Source: Vibrio jasicida CAIM 1864 = LMG 25398 | Lineage (GTDB): Bacteria > Pseudomonadota > Gammaproteobacteria > Enterobacterales > Vibrionaceae | Length of the DNA: 41,351 nucleotides | Direction: 5' to 3' | NCBI RefSeq assembly: GCF_000400365.1 | Contig: NZ_BAOG01000132.1 | Coordinates: forward strand, 1-41,351 | Part shown: piece after piece, positions 24,444-32,959 of the stretch | How the letters are laid out: every line of letters begins with the position of its first letter | Position numbering within the stretch: the stretch's first letter is position 1 | Notes under the pieces: generated by a model | What the model saw: only the letters and a program-made list of their open reading frames with translations | Database searches by the model: none | What the model was told of the DNA's origin: nothing | Position numbers and translations under genes: made by a program

Positions 24444-26342
24444 GTGAAAAATGCATTTTCTCTCATAGACAAACCAACCTTCTTTGGCGCTATCGCGCTG
24501 TTACTTTCTATTGTCTTTCCATTAATTATGTTCCCGACTGAGGGTGCAGAATGGATTGCGATCGCAAAAACCTTCATGACGGATAAATTGGGGTTCTTGT
24601 ACCTTGCACTCGGCCTTGCTGCCTTTATTTTCATGATTTACGTTGTCTTCAGCGACATGGGACAAATCAAACTCGGTGACCCTGACGAGAAACCAGAATT
24701 TACTACTGCGTCATGGGCGGCGATGCTGTTCTGTGGCGGCATCGGTGCCAGCATTCTTTACTGGGGCTGCATCGAATGGGCGTATTACTACCAATCACCA
24801 CCTTTTCAACTAGAACCAGGCAGTGAAGAAGCGGTGCGTTGGGCGGCGACCTATGGCCTCTTCCACTGGGGCCCAATCGCATGGTCTATCTACCTTATCC
24901 CTGCTCTGCCAATTGCGTACTTCTTCTACGTACGTAAACAACCCGTTTTGAAAGTATCCAGTGCATTGATGCCAGTGCTTGGCGAAGAACGTAGTAAAGG
25001 CGCCGCCGGTAAAATCGTTGATGTACTGTTTATCTTCGGCCTGCTTGGCGGTGCCGCAACGAGCTTAGGTTTAGCCGCTCCGTTGATCGGCGAAGGTCTG
25101 CATTATCTTTTCGGTATGCCTAAAAACACATATAGCCAAGTGTTAGTACTGCTGATCTGTACGGCCATTTTTGCTTACTCCTCTTACGCAGGTATGGAGA
25201 AAGGCATTAAAGTTTTAAGCAACATTAACTTCTGGGGTGCGATGGGCTTACTGGCGTTCATCTTAGCGGTTGGACCTACCATCTTCATGCTGGAAACGGG
25301 TTTAGACTCGATTGGCCGAATGCTGTCTAATTTCTTTGTAATGGCAACATGGGCGGAACCGTTCGGCGGTTACGGTACGTTTGATAACACCCACTTCCCA
25401 CAAGATTGGACCATTTTCTATTGGGCATGGTGGCTAGTATTTGCACCTAGCATGGGCCTGTTTGTGGCGCGTATCTCTCGCGGTCGCACTATCAAACAAA
25501 TGGTATCTGGCTCGATTTTCTTTGGTTCTCTAGGCTGTTTCTTATTCTTTATGATTCTAGGTAACTATGGCTTGTCGCTACAGTTATCAGGAGAACTAGA
25601 CGTTGTTGCTATCCTAAATGCAGAAGGCGCAACCGCGGCGATCTTCTCGATGTTAGATGCACTGCCAATGAGTACGTTAGTCATCGCCGTGTTTACTGTG
25701 CTTTGCATTATTTTCACTGCCACGACCTTTGACTCGATTTCCTACATTCTTGCGTCTGTTGTACAAAACAACGTCACGGAAGAACCAATGCGTTGGAACC
25801 GAATGTTCTGGGCATTCACCTTATCCTTTCTTCCAACAGTTCTGATGTTTATGGGTGGGTTAAGCACACTACAGACCGCGGCTATCGTGGGTGGTTTACC
25901 TTTGTTGGGTATCTCAATCATGCTGATGGTTTCTGCGGTACGTGCAACCACGCTGGATATTCGTCATCAAGAAGATTACATCGAACCAACCATCAACATT
26001 GAAGAGCTACCAGAATTTGATCCGTGGTCAACAGAAGGCATGGCAATGGCGAAGTTTGAACGTGCGCGTGATGCAGCTCAAGATGCGGCAGAAGAAGAGC
26101 GTGAAGCGTTAGCCGAACTCATGAAACTACGTAAACGAATTCGCGCTTTTGCTCTGGAGCATAGCGACGACAATGATTTTGCTGATCATCACTTACCTCA
26201 GGAGATGCAGGATGAGCTGCAGACCCTATTGGATAATGTCATGAAAGCAAAAGAGAGAAAACTCGAGCTATCTGATGCGGCCCAGCAATCAAGAGTCGAG
26301 TTTAATCAAATCGTGGCCCAAAGCCCTGCTTACGCGGTGTAG
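24444..26342 (+). CDS. BCCT-family betaine/carnitine/choline transporter
   Basis: The 632-residue protein has twelve membrane segments and starts at GTG (24444). The family segments are GGIGASILYWGCIEWAYYY (about 98-116) and the tryptophan box WAWWLVFAPSMGLFVARISR near 327-346. The C-terminal 110 residues are soluble, highly charged and probably coiled-coil (EEEREALAELMKLRKRIRAF). Transporters of this family take up compatible solutes or exchange quaternary amines, often under osmotic control through the C-terminal tail. Substrate cannot be fixed by eye. The first helix contains Gly-Gly-Ile-Gly-Ala instead of the BetP-type Met-Gly-Ile-Gly. It stands alone, with its own terminator. Confidence 0.92.
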   Translation: MKNAFSLIDKPTFFGAIALLLSIVFPLIMFPTEGAEWIAIAKTFMTDKLGFLYLALGLAAFIFMIYVVFSDMGQIKLGDPDEKPEFTTASWAAMLFCGGIGASILYWGCIEWAYYYQSPPFQLEPGSEEAVRWAATYGLFHWGPIAWSIYLIPALPIAYFFYVRKQPVLKVSSALMPVLGEERSKGAAGKIVDVLFIFGLLGGAATSLGLAAPLIGEGLHYLFGMPKNTYSQVLVLLICTAIFAYSSYAGMEKGIKVLSNINFWGAMGLLAFILAVGPTIFMLETGLDSIGRMLSNFFVMATWAEPFGGYGTFDNTHFPQDWTIFYWAWWLVFAPSMGLFVARISRGRTIKQMVSGSIFFGSLGCFLFFMILGNYGLSLQLSGELDVVAILNAEGATAAIFSMLDALPMSTLVIAVFTVLCIIFTATTFDSISYILASVVQNNVTEEPMRWNRMFWAFTLSFLPTVLMFMGGLSTLQTAAIVGGLPLLGISIMLMVSAVRATTLDIRHQEDYIEPTINIEELPEFDPWSTEGMAMAKFERARDAAQDAAEEEREALAELMKLRKRIRAFALEHSDDNDFADHHLPQEMQDELQTLLDNVMKAKERKLELSDAAQQSRVEFNQIVAQSPAYAV

Positions 26343-26378
26343 CTTTAGCTCATGACTTTCCACTCCTAAACCTAATTC

Positions 26379-26400
26379 AAGCCCACTTCTGTGGGCTTTC
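26379..26400 (+). terminator. intrinsic terminator of the BCCT gene
   Basis: The stem AAGCCCAC/GTGGGCTT with loop TTCT is followed by TCTTATTT, 36 bases after the stop. Confidence 0.85.
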
Positions 26401-26514
26401 TTATTTCTGCCATAGTAAAAAGAAATGAAGTACACATGAACCTTTTGTGACGGTAGCAATTTTGTCATAAATCCTTGTTTTAATTTGCACGCTTTTATAA
26501 ATAAGGAATATACA

Positions 26515-27990
26515 ATGAAGCACTTAGTGACCCCAATTGTGACCGCAGTAGCGGCGTCCACGCTCTCTTTCAATGCTCTATCAGCAGAAATCAAAAACGT
26601 TATCCTAATGATTGGTGATGGCATGGGCCCTCAGCAAGTAGGCTTGTTAGAGACTTACGCGAATCACGCACCAAACTCGATTTACAAAGGCGAAACGACC
26701 GCCATTTACAAGCTCGCACAGGAAGGGGTAATTGGTTCATCCTTGACCAACCCTGAAGATGCGATTGTCGTCGATTCTGCTTGCTCGGCCACAATGCTCG
26801 CTACTGGCACCCCGACGGCATCAGAAGTGATCGGTATTGATAGCCAGGGTAATCACGTGGAAACCATTCTGGAAAAAGCCAAAGCGAAAGGCAAAGCAAC
26901 AGGCTTGGTGTCGGATACACGAATGACACACGCTACACCAGCGGCTTTTGCTTCTCATCAACCGCATCGTTCTCTCGAAAATAGTATCGCAGTTGATATG
27001 CTAGAGACAGGCGTGGATGTGATGCTTTCTGGCGGCCTTCGTCATTGGATTCCTAAATCAACCAACGAGAAAGGCGACACATACAAACAACTTGAGAAGC
27101 TGACCCAGGGTGACGTTTACCTAAAATCGAAACGCAAAGACGAGCGAAACCTTCTGACGGAAGCGCAGCAGCAAGGTTACAGTTTGGCGTTTAACCGCAA
27201 TATGCTTGAAACCTCCAACGGCGATAAGCTACTGGGGTTATTTGCCTATTCAGGCATGGATGATGGCATCGCTTACAGCAAAAACAAAAATGATCCGAAA
27301 CGGACTCAACCGTCACTAGAAGAAATGACCGTAAAAGCGCTCGATATCCTATCTAAGGATAAAGATGGCTTCTTCTTAATGGTCGAAGGAGGTCAAATCG
27401 ACTGGGCGGGTCACAGCAATGACGCCGGAACCATGTTGCACGAACTGATTAAGTTTGATGAAGCAGTGAACTCTGTATACGAATGGGCAAAAGGCCGTGA
27501 AGACACGTTGGTGATAGTCACTGCCGATCATGAAACCGGTTCATTTGGCTTCAGTTATTCTTCCGCTGATTTACCCAAACCACAAAAGCGCAATGGTGAG
27601 GCTTTTACGAACCGCGATTATGCTCCCAACTTTAACTTCGGCAAGTTCGATATTCTTGATGGACTTTATAATCAAAAACAAAGCTACTACGGTATGATCA
27701 GCGAGTTTCAAAAGCTTGATAAAACAAAACAAACACCAGCTAAATTGGCCGAAATCGTAAACGAAAATAGTGACTTTTCTATCACACCAGAACAGGCAGA
27801 GCGCGTCTTAGCAAGTAAACCAAACCCTTATCGCTTAGCAAGCCACAAATATTTAAGTGAAGAAAACGTCCCAGCAATTAACGATTTTGATGCGTTTTTT
27901 CCTTACAAAGAGGTAACCTACTCGCTCGCGAACAAGGGACGAAACAGAATACAGTCTGGGGAACTGGCACACATACGCACACCCCTGTAA
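26515..27990 (+). CDS. alkaline phosphatase, frameshifted before its C-terminus
   Basis: The frame encodes 491 residues with a Sec signal MKHLVTPIVTAVAASTLSFN, cleaved near residue 24. Motifs are NVILMIGDGMGPQQ (metal-binding Asp), VVDSACSATMLATG (nucleophile Ser88), VEGGQIDWAGHSND and VTADHETGS (zinc and metal ligands), so it is a PhoA-family periplasmic monoesterase. Its natural end is missing. Near 27931-27945 the reading frame is lost by one base, and it ends in an unrelated GELAHIRTPL. The normal C-terminus continues in the other frame to 28088. The start at 26515 is preferred over 26485 because it begins the signal peptide. Confidence 0.85.
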   Translation: MKHLVTPIVTAVAASTLSFNALSAEIKNVILMIGDGMGPQQVGLLETYANHAPNSIYKGETTAIYKLAQEGVIGSSLTNPEDAIVVDSACSATMLATGTPTASEVIGIDSQGNHVETILEKAKAKGKATGLVSDTRMTHATPAAFASHQPHRSLENSIAVDMLETGVDVMLSGGLRHWIPKSTNEKGDTYKQLEKLTQGDVYLKSKRKDERNLLTEAQQQGYSLAFNRNMLETSNGDKLLGLFAYSGMDDGIAYSKNKNDPKRTQPSLEEMTVKALDILSKDKDGFFLMVEGGQIDWAGHSNDAGTMLHELIKFDEAVNSVYEWAKGREDTLVIVTADHETGSFGFSYSSADLPKPQKRNGEAFTNRDYAPNFNFGKFDILDGLYNQKQSYYGMISEFQKLDKTKQTPAKLAEIVNENSDFSITPEQAERVLASKPNPYRLASHKYLSEENVPAINDFDAFFPYKEVTYSLANKGRNRIQSGELAHIRTPL

Positions 27991-28088
27991 ACGTATTTGC
28001 TTGGGGGCCTGCTGGCACGATTTTACCTATCTCCAAGATCATGCATCACTCTGAGCTAGGTCAATACCTCATCAAGCAAATTAACTAA
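27991..28088 (+). pseudogene. out-of-frame C-terminal remnant of the alkaline phosphatase
   Basis: In the frame shifted by -1 relative to the upstream gene, the sequence from about 27946 reads VWGTGTHTHTPVNVFAWGP and ends LGQYLIKQIN at a TAA (28086-28088). This is the expected end of a PhoA-family enzyme. It includes the THTHTP histidine that corresponds to the last zinc ligand (His412 in E. coli PhoA). One inserted base near 27937-27942 would restore a 524-residue protein. Confidence 0.8.
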
Positions 28089-28133
28089 CTCGTCAACGCA
28101 TAACCACACTCAGCCACTTTCATGGTGATACTC

Positions 28134-28161
28134 AAACGCTCTCTTCTGGGAGCGTTTTTTT
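28134..28161 (+). terminator. intrinsic terminator of the alkaline phosphatase gene
   Basis: The stem AAACGCTC/GAGCGTTT with an 8-base loop is followed by T to 28161. It lies past the remnant's stop at 28088, which agrees with that being the original gene end. Confidence 0.88.
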
Positions 28162-28233
28162 GTGATAGAAACGGTTGACGGCTTACTCCCTCCCTTCAAT
28201 AATTGCGGCTCTTTTATAAAAACGAATAACCTT

Positions 28234-28530
28234 ATGTGCGAAATATTTGCTAAACAACCACAAGAAAACTATCAGTTTGTTACCCGCTCCATCCGCATTG
28301 ATGGCCATGCCACCAGCGTAAAGTTGGAATCGAGTTTTTGGTTGATTCTAGAAGAAATTGCCTCTGCCCAAGACATGACCGTACCTAAGTTCATCACGAC
28401 CGTTTACCAAGAAGCGTTAGAACACAACGGGGAGGTCAATAACTTCGCCTCTCTGCTTCGCTGCGCCTGCCTTACCTACGCTCGACAACCACAAGCGACG
28501 CTAGATCAAGCACTAAGTGAGCAAAACTAA
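28234..28530 (+). CDS. ribbon-helix-helix domain protein
   Basis: From the ATG at 28234 the protein is 98 residues: MCEIFAKQPQENY, then VTRSIRIDGHATSVKLESSF, WLILEEIASAQDMTVPKFIT, and a helical tail. The segment from SIRI to KFITTVYQEA fits the RHH_4 type ribbon-helix-helix fold, usually a DNA-binding dimer. Targets are unknown. An upstream GTG start at 28162 overlaps the previous terminator and is rejected. The ribosome site is weak. It is read in the same direction as the following glyoxalase-like gene, with an 82-base gap. Confidence 0.75.
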   Translation: MCEIFAKQPQENYQFVTRSIRIDGHATSVKLESSFWLILEEIASAQDMTVPKFITTVYQEALEHNGEVNNFASLLRCACLTYARQPQATLDQALSEQN

Positions 28531-28612
28531 CCACTCATATTATTGTCGTACCTGAGTACTACCAAACTCGCGCTAAAACTGACTAGTCTAGGCGCAGTAT
28601 TAAGGAGTACTC

Positions 28613-29008
28613 ATGACAAAAATGATTCATACCATGATTCGCGTAAGCGATCTGGAGCGTTCTCTTAAGTTTTATCGCGACGCACTTGAGCTAGAAATCA
28701 AAGACCAATACGTATTCGACGGCTTTTCTCTTACCTACTTAGCAAACCCTGAAACGGGATTCGAGTTAGAACTCACTCACAATCACGACCAAAGTGAGCC
28801 ATACACACATGGTACGGCTTACGGGCACCTTGCGGTAAGCGTAGAAGACATTGCGGCGACTTATCGACGCTTGAACTCGCTAGATATCGAAGCGAGCGAC
28901 ATCAAAGTCTTTGACCATCAGGAAAAACACTTAGCGACATTTTTCTTCATTACCGACCCAGACGGCTACAAAATTGAGTTCTTGCAGCGTCAAGGTCGCT
29001 ATCTCTGA
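28613..29008 (+). CDS. glyoxalase I-like VOC-fold metalloprotein
   Basis: The 131-residue protein resembles lactoylglutathione lyase. The metal ligands are visible: His6 in IHTMIRVSDLERS, Glu in GFELELTHN, His in AYGHLAVSV and Glu in GYKIEFLQR. It would convert the methylglyoxal-glutathione adduct to lactoylglutathione. It is a diverged paralogue rather than clearly the main GloA, so no symbol is given. AAGGAG lies 5 bases before the ATG. The next gene is an ABM-domain protein, also linked to reactive compounds. Confidence 0.85.
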   Translation: MTKMIHTMIRVSDLERSLKFYRDALELEIKDQYVFDGFSLTYLANPETGFELELTHNHDQSEPYTHGTAYGHLAVSVEDIAATYRRLNSLDIEASDIKVFDHQEKHLATFFFITDPDGYKIEFLQRQGRYL

Positions 29009-29076
29009 TAGTAAGTTCTGTCCTAACAGAAACTGCCACAATCCCCTTTAATAAAAACAAAGAAGCAAACACAACT

Positions 29077-29361
29077 ATGATTCATTTAACTGCTGCATTT
29101 CACGCAAAACCTGACTGCGTATATCAACTAAAACAAGCATTAGAAGCGATGCTAGAGCCGACTCGAAATGAGACGGGCTGCGTGCGTTATCACTTGTTCC
29201 AAGACAAAAATGACCCAAGCCAATTCTTATTCCAAGAGCAGTTTGCAGACCAAGCCGCGTTTGACGAACACTGCAAAACAACGCATTTCCAGACTCTATT
29301 GAGTGAGATTGATGGTTTACTTGCCAGTGAGCCAAAAATCACGTTCTTGGATGAGCTGTAA
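29077..29361 (+). CDS. antibiotic biosynthesis monooxygenase (ABM) domain protein
   Basis: The 94-residue protein has the typical start IHLTAAFHAKPDCVYQLKQA, the TGCVRYHLFQD turn, FLFQEQFADQAAFDEHCKT and a helix near HFQTLL. These are features of the YgiN-like ABM fold of quinol monooxygenases and related small dimers. The substrate is unknown. It is read in the same direction as the VOC gene, 68 bases downstream, and ends at a strong terminator. Confidence 0.85.
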   Translation: MIHLTAAFHAKPDCVYQLKQALEAMLEPTRNETGCVRYHLFQDKNDPSQFLFQEQFADQAAFDEHCKTTHFQTLLSEIDGLLASEPKITFLDEL

Positions 29362-29381
29362 TCTTTACTGCTAAACCGATA

Positions 29382-29410
29382 AAAAAGGCGCTCTAATTGA
29401 GCGCCTTTTT
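29382..29410. terminator. bidirectional terminator between ABM and mscS-type genes
   Basis: AAAAAGGCGCTC pairs perfectly with GAGCGCCTTTTT around a five-base loop. It suits both the ABM gene on plus and the MscS-type gene on minus. Confidence 0.92.
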
Positions 29411-29438
29411 GTTGATTTTGGATTCAAGTAAAAGAAAT

Positions 29439-31130
29439 TTATGCTTCTTTCTTTTCCACCATGTGCAAATGCACATCTTGTTGTGGGAATGGAATCGAAA
29501 TGCCTTCACGGTCGAAGCGCAGTTTCACTTCTCGGGTTACATCCCAGTAAACATCCCAGTAGTCATCCGTTTTAACCCAAGGACGAACAATGAAGTCAAC
29601 TGAAGAAGTGTTCAGTGTATGAAGCTTGATCATTGGCTCTGGAGAACGAAGTACTGAAGGGTGAGACGTCACGATATCTGCCAATACTTCTTCTGCTTTT
29701 AGTACGTCATCTGAGTAACCGATACCAAAAACCATATCGACACGGCGAATGCGCTCATGTGTCACGTTCTTAATCACGTCACCCCAAATCTTGCTGTTTG
29801 GCACGATGATGATTTGGTTATCGAAAGTACGGATTGTTGTGTTCACCAAGCTCATGTGGCTTACCTTACCGTCTACACCACCTGCGTAAACAAAGTCACC
29901 AACATCGAACGGACGGTAGATCAGTAGCATCATACCCGCAGCGAAGTTTGAGAGCGTATCTTGTAATGCGAAACCGATGATCACACCAGCAATACCGAAA
30001 CCGGTCAGGATTGGAGCAAGGTTAAGGCCGATTTGAGATAGACCAACCATGATACCGATGATCCACACGGCTTTGCCTGACATCGAGATAAAGAAGTCTT
30101 GCATCAAGTGTGACAGCTTCAAGTTCTTCGATGCCACCGTCTTGCTAACCACTTTACGCGTTAGCTTCGCCAGTGCGCGGGCAATCAGCAGGATCAGAGC
30201 AAACACAAACAACTGGAAGATGTGCTGTGGTGCGTTCTCAGCAAACCAATCCACCATTGAGTTCGACCAATGGCTCAAGATAGACAGAATTACTTTGGTG
30301 TTCAGCAAGTCGTGAGTAATGCTGCCTGTTACTTCAAAAATCTGACGTTTATATTCAGAGGTTTCTAAACCAACCTTATCGCCAATCGCGATCAGAGTGC
30401 GCAGACTGTCCGTTGCAATGTTCAATCTCTGCTTCAAAATTAACTGACTTAATTGCAGCGATGCTTTCTCTGATTCCGGACTAGAGGAAACTTGAGATCC
30501 AATGATCCCGCTTTGCTGGTTCAGATACTCAATGGATGCAGAAAGCAAACGCATACGCTTATCAACATTGTCTTTAAACGCGATATCTGCATCTTCATCT
30601 TGAACACCTAACGTACTTAACCAGCTCAAGTTTTGCCAACTTGACTGGTAGCTGACGTCTAGGTACTGCTGTAATTCACGGTACTCATTCAAAAGAGAGA
30701 GTTTATCGGCGTCTTTTGCTTTGTTGATTTCTTCATTCAAAACTTTGATTTTTTCATCCAGATAAGCGATCGCGCCTTCTGAATATTTTTCTTGAGTTTG
30801 AACTAATTCAATCAATTTATCATGAGCGATAGATTTATTGCTGATCGCTGTCGCAAGGCGGCTTCTCAGTTCTTCATTTTTCTGGAACAGTTGCAACTGA
30901 AGCGCATCGCGCTCATCGCCACTTGCTATTTTTAAGGTTTCGGACAAATCGATGATATCTTGATTGATATTATCGATCGCTTTTTCAGCGGCAGAAACCT
31001 CTGGCACTTCTACGACCTTTTCTGTGCTTTCTGTTGCATTAACAATGAAGGAACTCATCGTCAAAACAAACGCCATAAACAACACCTTGAATGGTGTAAA
31101 ACGCACTGTTAGGGGGGATAGTAACGTCAT
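29439..31130 (-). CDS. MscS-family mechanosensitive channel with periplasmic N-domain
   Basis: From the ATG at 31130 the protein is 563 residues. It begins with a signal-like segment, MTLLSPLTVRFTPFKVLFMA, and a long helical, probably coiled-coil periplasmic region (about 45-260). Membrane helices and the MscS core follow: GFGIAGVIIGFALQDTLSNF and AAGMMLLIYRPFDVGDFVYA form the pore helix and beta domain, then QIIIVPNSKIWGDVIKN. Such channels release solutes on hypo-osmotic shock. GAGG lies 6 bases before this ATG; an in-frame extension to 31169 has no good site. A long N-domain makes it larger than MscS (286 residues) but smaller than MscK. Confidence 0.93.
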   Translation of the reverse strand: MTLLSPLTVRFTPFKVLFMAFVLTMSSFIVNATESTEKVVEVPEVSAAEKAIDNINQDIIDLSETLKIASGDERDALQLQLFQKNEELRSRLATAISNKSIAHDKLIELVQTQEKYSEGAIAYLDEKIKVLNEEINKAKDADKLSLLNEYRELQQYLDVSYQSSWQNLSWLSTLGVQDEDADIAFKDNVDKRMRLLSASIEYLNQQSGIIGSQVSSSPESEKASLQLSQLILKQRLNIATDSLRTLIAIGDKVGLETSEYKRQIFEVTGSITHDLLNTKVILSILSHWSNSMVDWFAENAPQHIFQLFVFALILLIARALAKLTRKVVSKTVASKNLKLSHLMQDFFISMSGKAVWIIGIMVGLSQIGLNLAPILTGFGIAGVIIGFALQDTLSNFAAGMMLLIYRPFDVGDFVYAGGVDGKVSHMSLVNTTIRTFDNQIIIVPNSKIWGDVIKNVTHERIRRVDMVFGIGYSDDVLKAEEVLADIVTSHPSVLRSPEPMIKLHTLNTSSVDFIVRPWVKTDDYWDVYWDVTREVKLRFDREGISIPFPQQDVHLHMVEKKEA

Positions 31131-31490
31131 TTTTACCTCGTAAGAGACGAACTTGAACGGGATGGTCAAGCGCCGGGATATAAATCCTTGAAAGTAGATG
31201 CTGTAAGTTTACACCACGAAATAGAAAACGAGCACTAATAAAAAGTGCGTACTAAATTCACAATTCTCCTCTTATGACAACTCAATTCATGTGCCACATG
31301 GTGTACGTCTCTGATATTTGCCTAAGCGAGCACAAAATAAAATAAAACAACGTGAAATAAGCAACAAAATGCTTATTTTTCCTGACATTATAGAAAACCC
31401 TGCTATGTTTATTTTTGCTGCCGTCATTGCTATTAACCCTACAAAAAATAGCAATAAGTGGAATTAATTCAATAAGATAAGGGATTCACC
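31131..31490. other. divergent promoter region between mscS-type and gad
   Basis: The 360 bases are AT-rich and hold no gene. A perfect palindrome CATGTG-C-CACATG lies at 31288-31300. A hairpin AAATAAGCA/TGCTTATTT followed by T lies at 31355-31378, about 110 bases before gad. Both could be control sites for gad. Confidence 0.5.
31355..31380 (+). promoter_or_regulatory. terminator-like hairpin upstream of gad
   Basis: AAATAAGCA pairs perfectly with TGCTTATTT around ACAAAA, followed by two more T. Its position in the gad upstream region could allow attenuation; alternatively it is an operator dyad. Confidence 0.35.
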
Positions 31491-32885
31491 ATGCCTCTTC
31501 ATAAAAAATCAACCGTTCGTGGCTCAATCCTAGACGATGTGTATTCGTCTAAAGATCTTTCCATTGTTATGCCCAAGTACCGTATTCCAGAGCATGAGCA
31601 TGCTCCCGATCATGCTTACCAAGTTGTCCATGATGAGCTCATGCTTGATGGCAATTCGCGTCAGAACCTTGCGACATTCTGTCAAACATGGGTCGAAGAC
31701 GAAGTCCACAAATTGATGGACGAGTGCATCGACAAAAACATGATCGACAAAGATGAATACCCTCAAACGGCGGAAATCGAATCTCGATGTGTGCATATGC
31801 TTGCCGACCTTTGGCATGCACCGGATGCTGAAAACCCTATGGGGTGTTCAACAACAGGCTCAAGTGAAGCGGCAATGCTAGGCGGCATGGCGCTAAAATG
31901 GGCTTGGCGCGAAAAAATGAAGAAGCAAGGCAAACCAACTGATCGCCCGAATCTTATCTGTGGCCCAGTTCAAGTTTGTTGGCATAAGTTTGCGCGCTAC
32001 TGGGACATTGAACTTCGCGAAATCCCAATGCAAGGCGACCGTCTTATCATGACCCCAGAGGAAGTAATCAAACGTTGTGACGAAAATACGATTGGTGTTG
32101 TCCCAACGTTAGGCGTGACCTTTACTTGCCAATACGAGCCAGTACAAGCGGTGCACGAAGCGTTAGATAAGCTACAAGAAGATACCGGGCTAGATATTCC
32201 GATTCACGTTGATGGTGCGAGTGGTGCCTTTCTTGCCCCATTCTGCGATCCAGATTTAGTGTGGGACTTCCGTTTACCAAGAGTAAAGTCCATCAATGCC
32301 TCTGGACATAAGTTTGGCCTTTCCCCACTCGGCGTTGGTTGGGTTGTTTGGCGAGATGCCGATGCTCTACATGAAGACTTGATCTTTAACGTCAACTACC
32401 TCGGTGGCAACATGCCCACCTTTGCACTCAATTTCTCTCGCCCTGGTGGTCAAATCGTTGCTCAATATTATAACTTCTTGCGTCTTGGCAAAGAGGGCTA
32501 TCGTAAGATCCACGATGCTTGTTATGACACAGCTCGTTACCTTGCCAAAGAAGTCGAAAAAATGGGTATGTTCCACATCATCTATGATGGACATGGTGGT
32601 ATCCCTGCACTGAGTTGGTCAATAAAAGATGGCGCAAACCCAGGCTTCAATCTTTACGATCTTTCTGATCGCATTCGATCTCGTGGCTGGCAAATTGCGG
32701 CTTACGCTATGCCTGCCGAACGCGAAGATCTAGTGATCATGCGTATTTTGGTTCGACATGGATTTAGCCGAGACATGGCGGATCTTTTGATTTCCGATTT
32801 ACAACACTGCGTGGACTTCTTCGACAAGCATCCTGTCGTCAACGGTAGCGACGCTGATGAGTCGAGTAACTTTAACCACGGCTAA
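31491..32885 (+). CDS. glutamate decarboxylase
   Basis: The 464-residue PLP enzyme is of the E. coli GadA/GadB type (466). Lys274 in NASGHKFGLSPLGVGW binds PLP, and IHVDGASGAFLAPF holds the ring-stacking Asp. It converts glutamate to GABA and consumes a proton, which raises the internal pH. The C-terminus ends SNFNHG with a penultimate His, like the His465 of E. coli GadB that closes the active site at neutral pH, so acid-dependent activation is plausible. GGGAT lies 7 bases before the ATG. It is followed by an AspT-family antiporter, 74 bases downstream, probably an operon. Confidence 0.96.
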   Translation: MPLHKKSTVRGSILDDVYSSKDLSIVMPKYRIPEHEHAPDHAYQVVHDELMLDGNSRQNLATFCQTWVEDEVHKLMDECIDKNMIDKDEYPQTAEIESRCVHMLADLWHAPDAENPMGCSTTGSSEAAMLGGMALKWAWREKMKKQGKPTDRPNLICGPVQVCWHKFARYWDIELREIPMQGDRLIMTPEEVIKRCDENTIGVVPTLGVTFTCQYEPVQAVHEALDKLQEDTGLDIPIHVDGASGAFLAPFCDPDLVWDFRLPRVKSINASGHKFGLSPLGVGWVVWRDADALHEDLIFNVNYLGGNMPTFALNFSRPGGQIVAQYYNFLRLGKEGYRKIHDACYDTARYLAKEVEKMGMFHIIYDGHGGIPALSWSIKDGANPGFNLYDLSDRIRSRGWQIAAYAMPAEREDLVIMRILVRHGFSRDMADLLISDLQHCVDFFDKHPVVNGSDADESSNFNHG

Positions 32886-32904
32886 TTGTCCCCTTCCACT
32901 TAAA

Positions 32905-32929
32905 GCAAGGAACTCTCATGGTTCCTTGC
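32905..32929 (+). promoter_or_regulatory. perfect hairpin between gad and antiporter
   Basis: GCAAGGAAC and GTTCCTTGC are exact complements around a seven-base loop that contains an in-frame ATG preceded by AAGGAA. It has no T run. It may shape the relative expression of the two genes or mark an alternative, hidden start of the antiporter. Confidence 0.5.
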
Positions 32930-32959
32930 TCCTATATCAACAAATTCACAGGTGACACT

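Noticed and set aside
26462..26479. Possible PhoB box before alkaline phosphatase
   Set aside because: TTGTCATAAAT fits one half-site and spacer, but the neighbouring half-sites on both sides match only 3 of 7 positions, so the box is not supported by sequence alone.
27931..27954. Programmed -1 frameshift in the alkaline phosphatase gene
   Set aside because: No X-XXY-YYZ slippery heptamer in the right frame and no clear downstream pseudoknot; a plain deletion or sequencing error is simpler.
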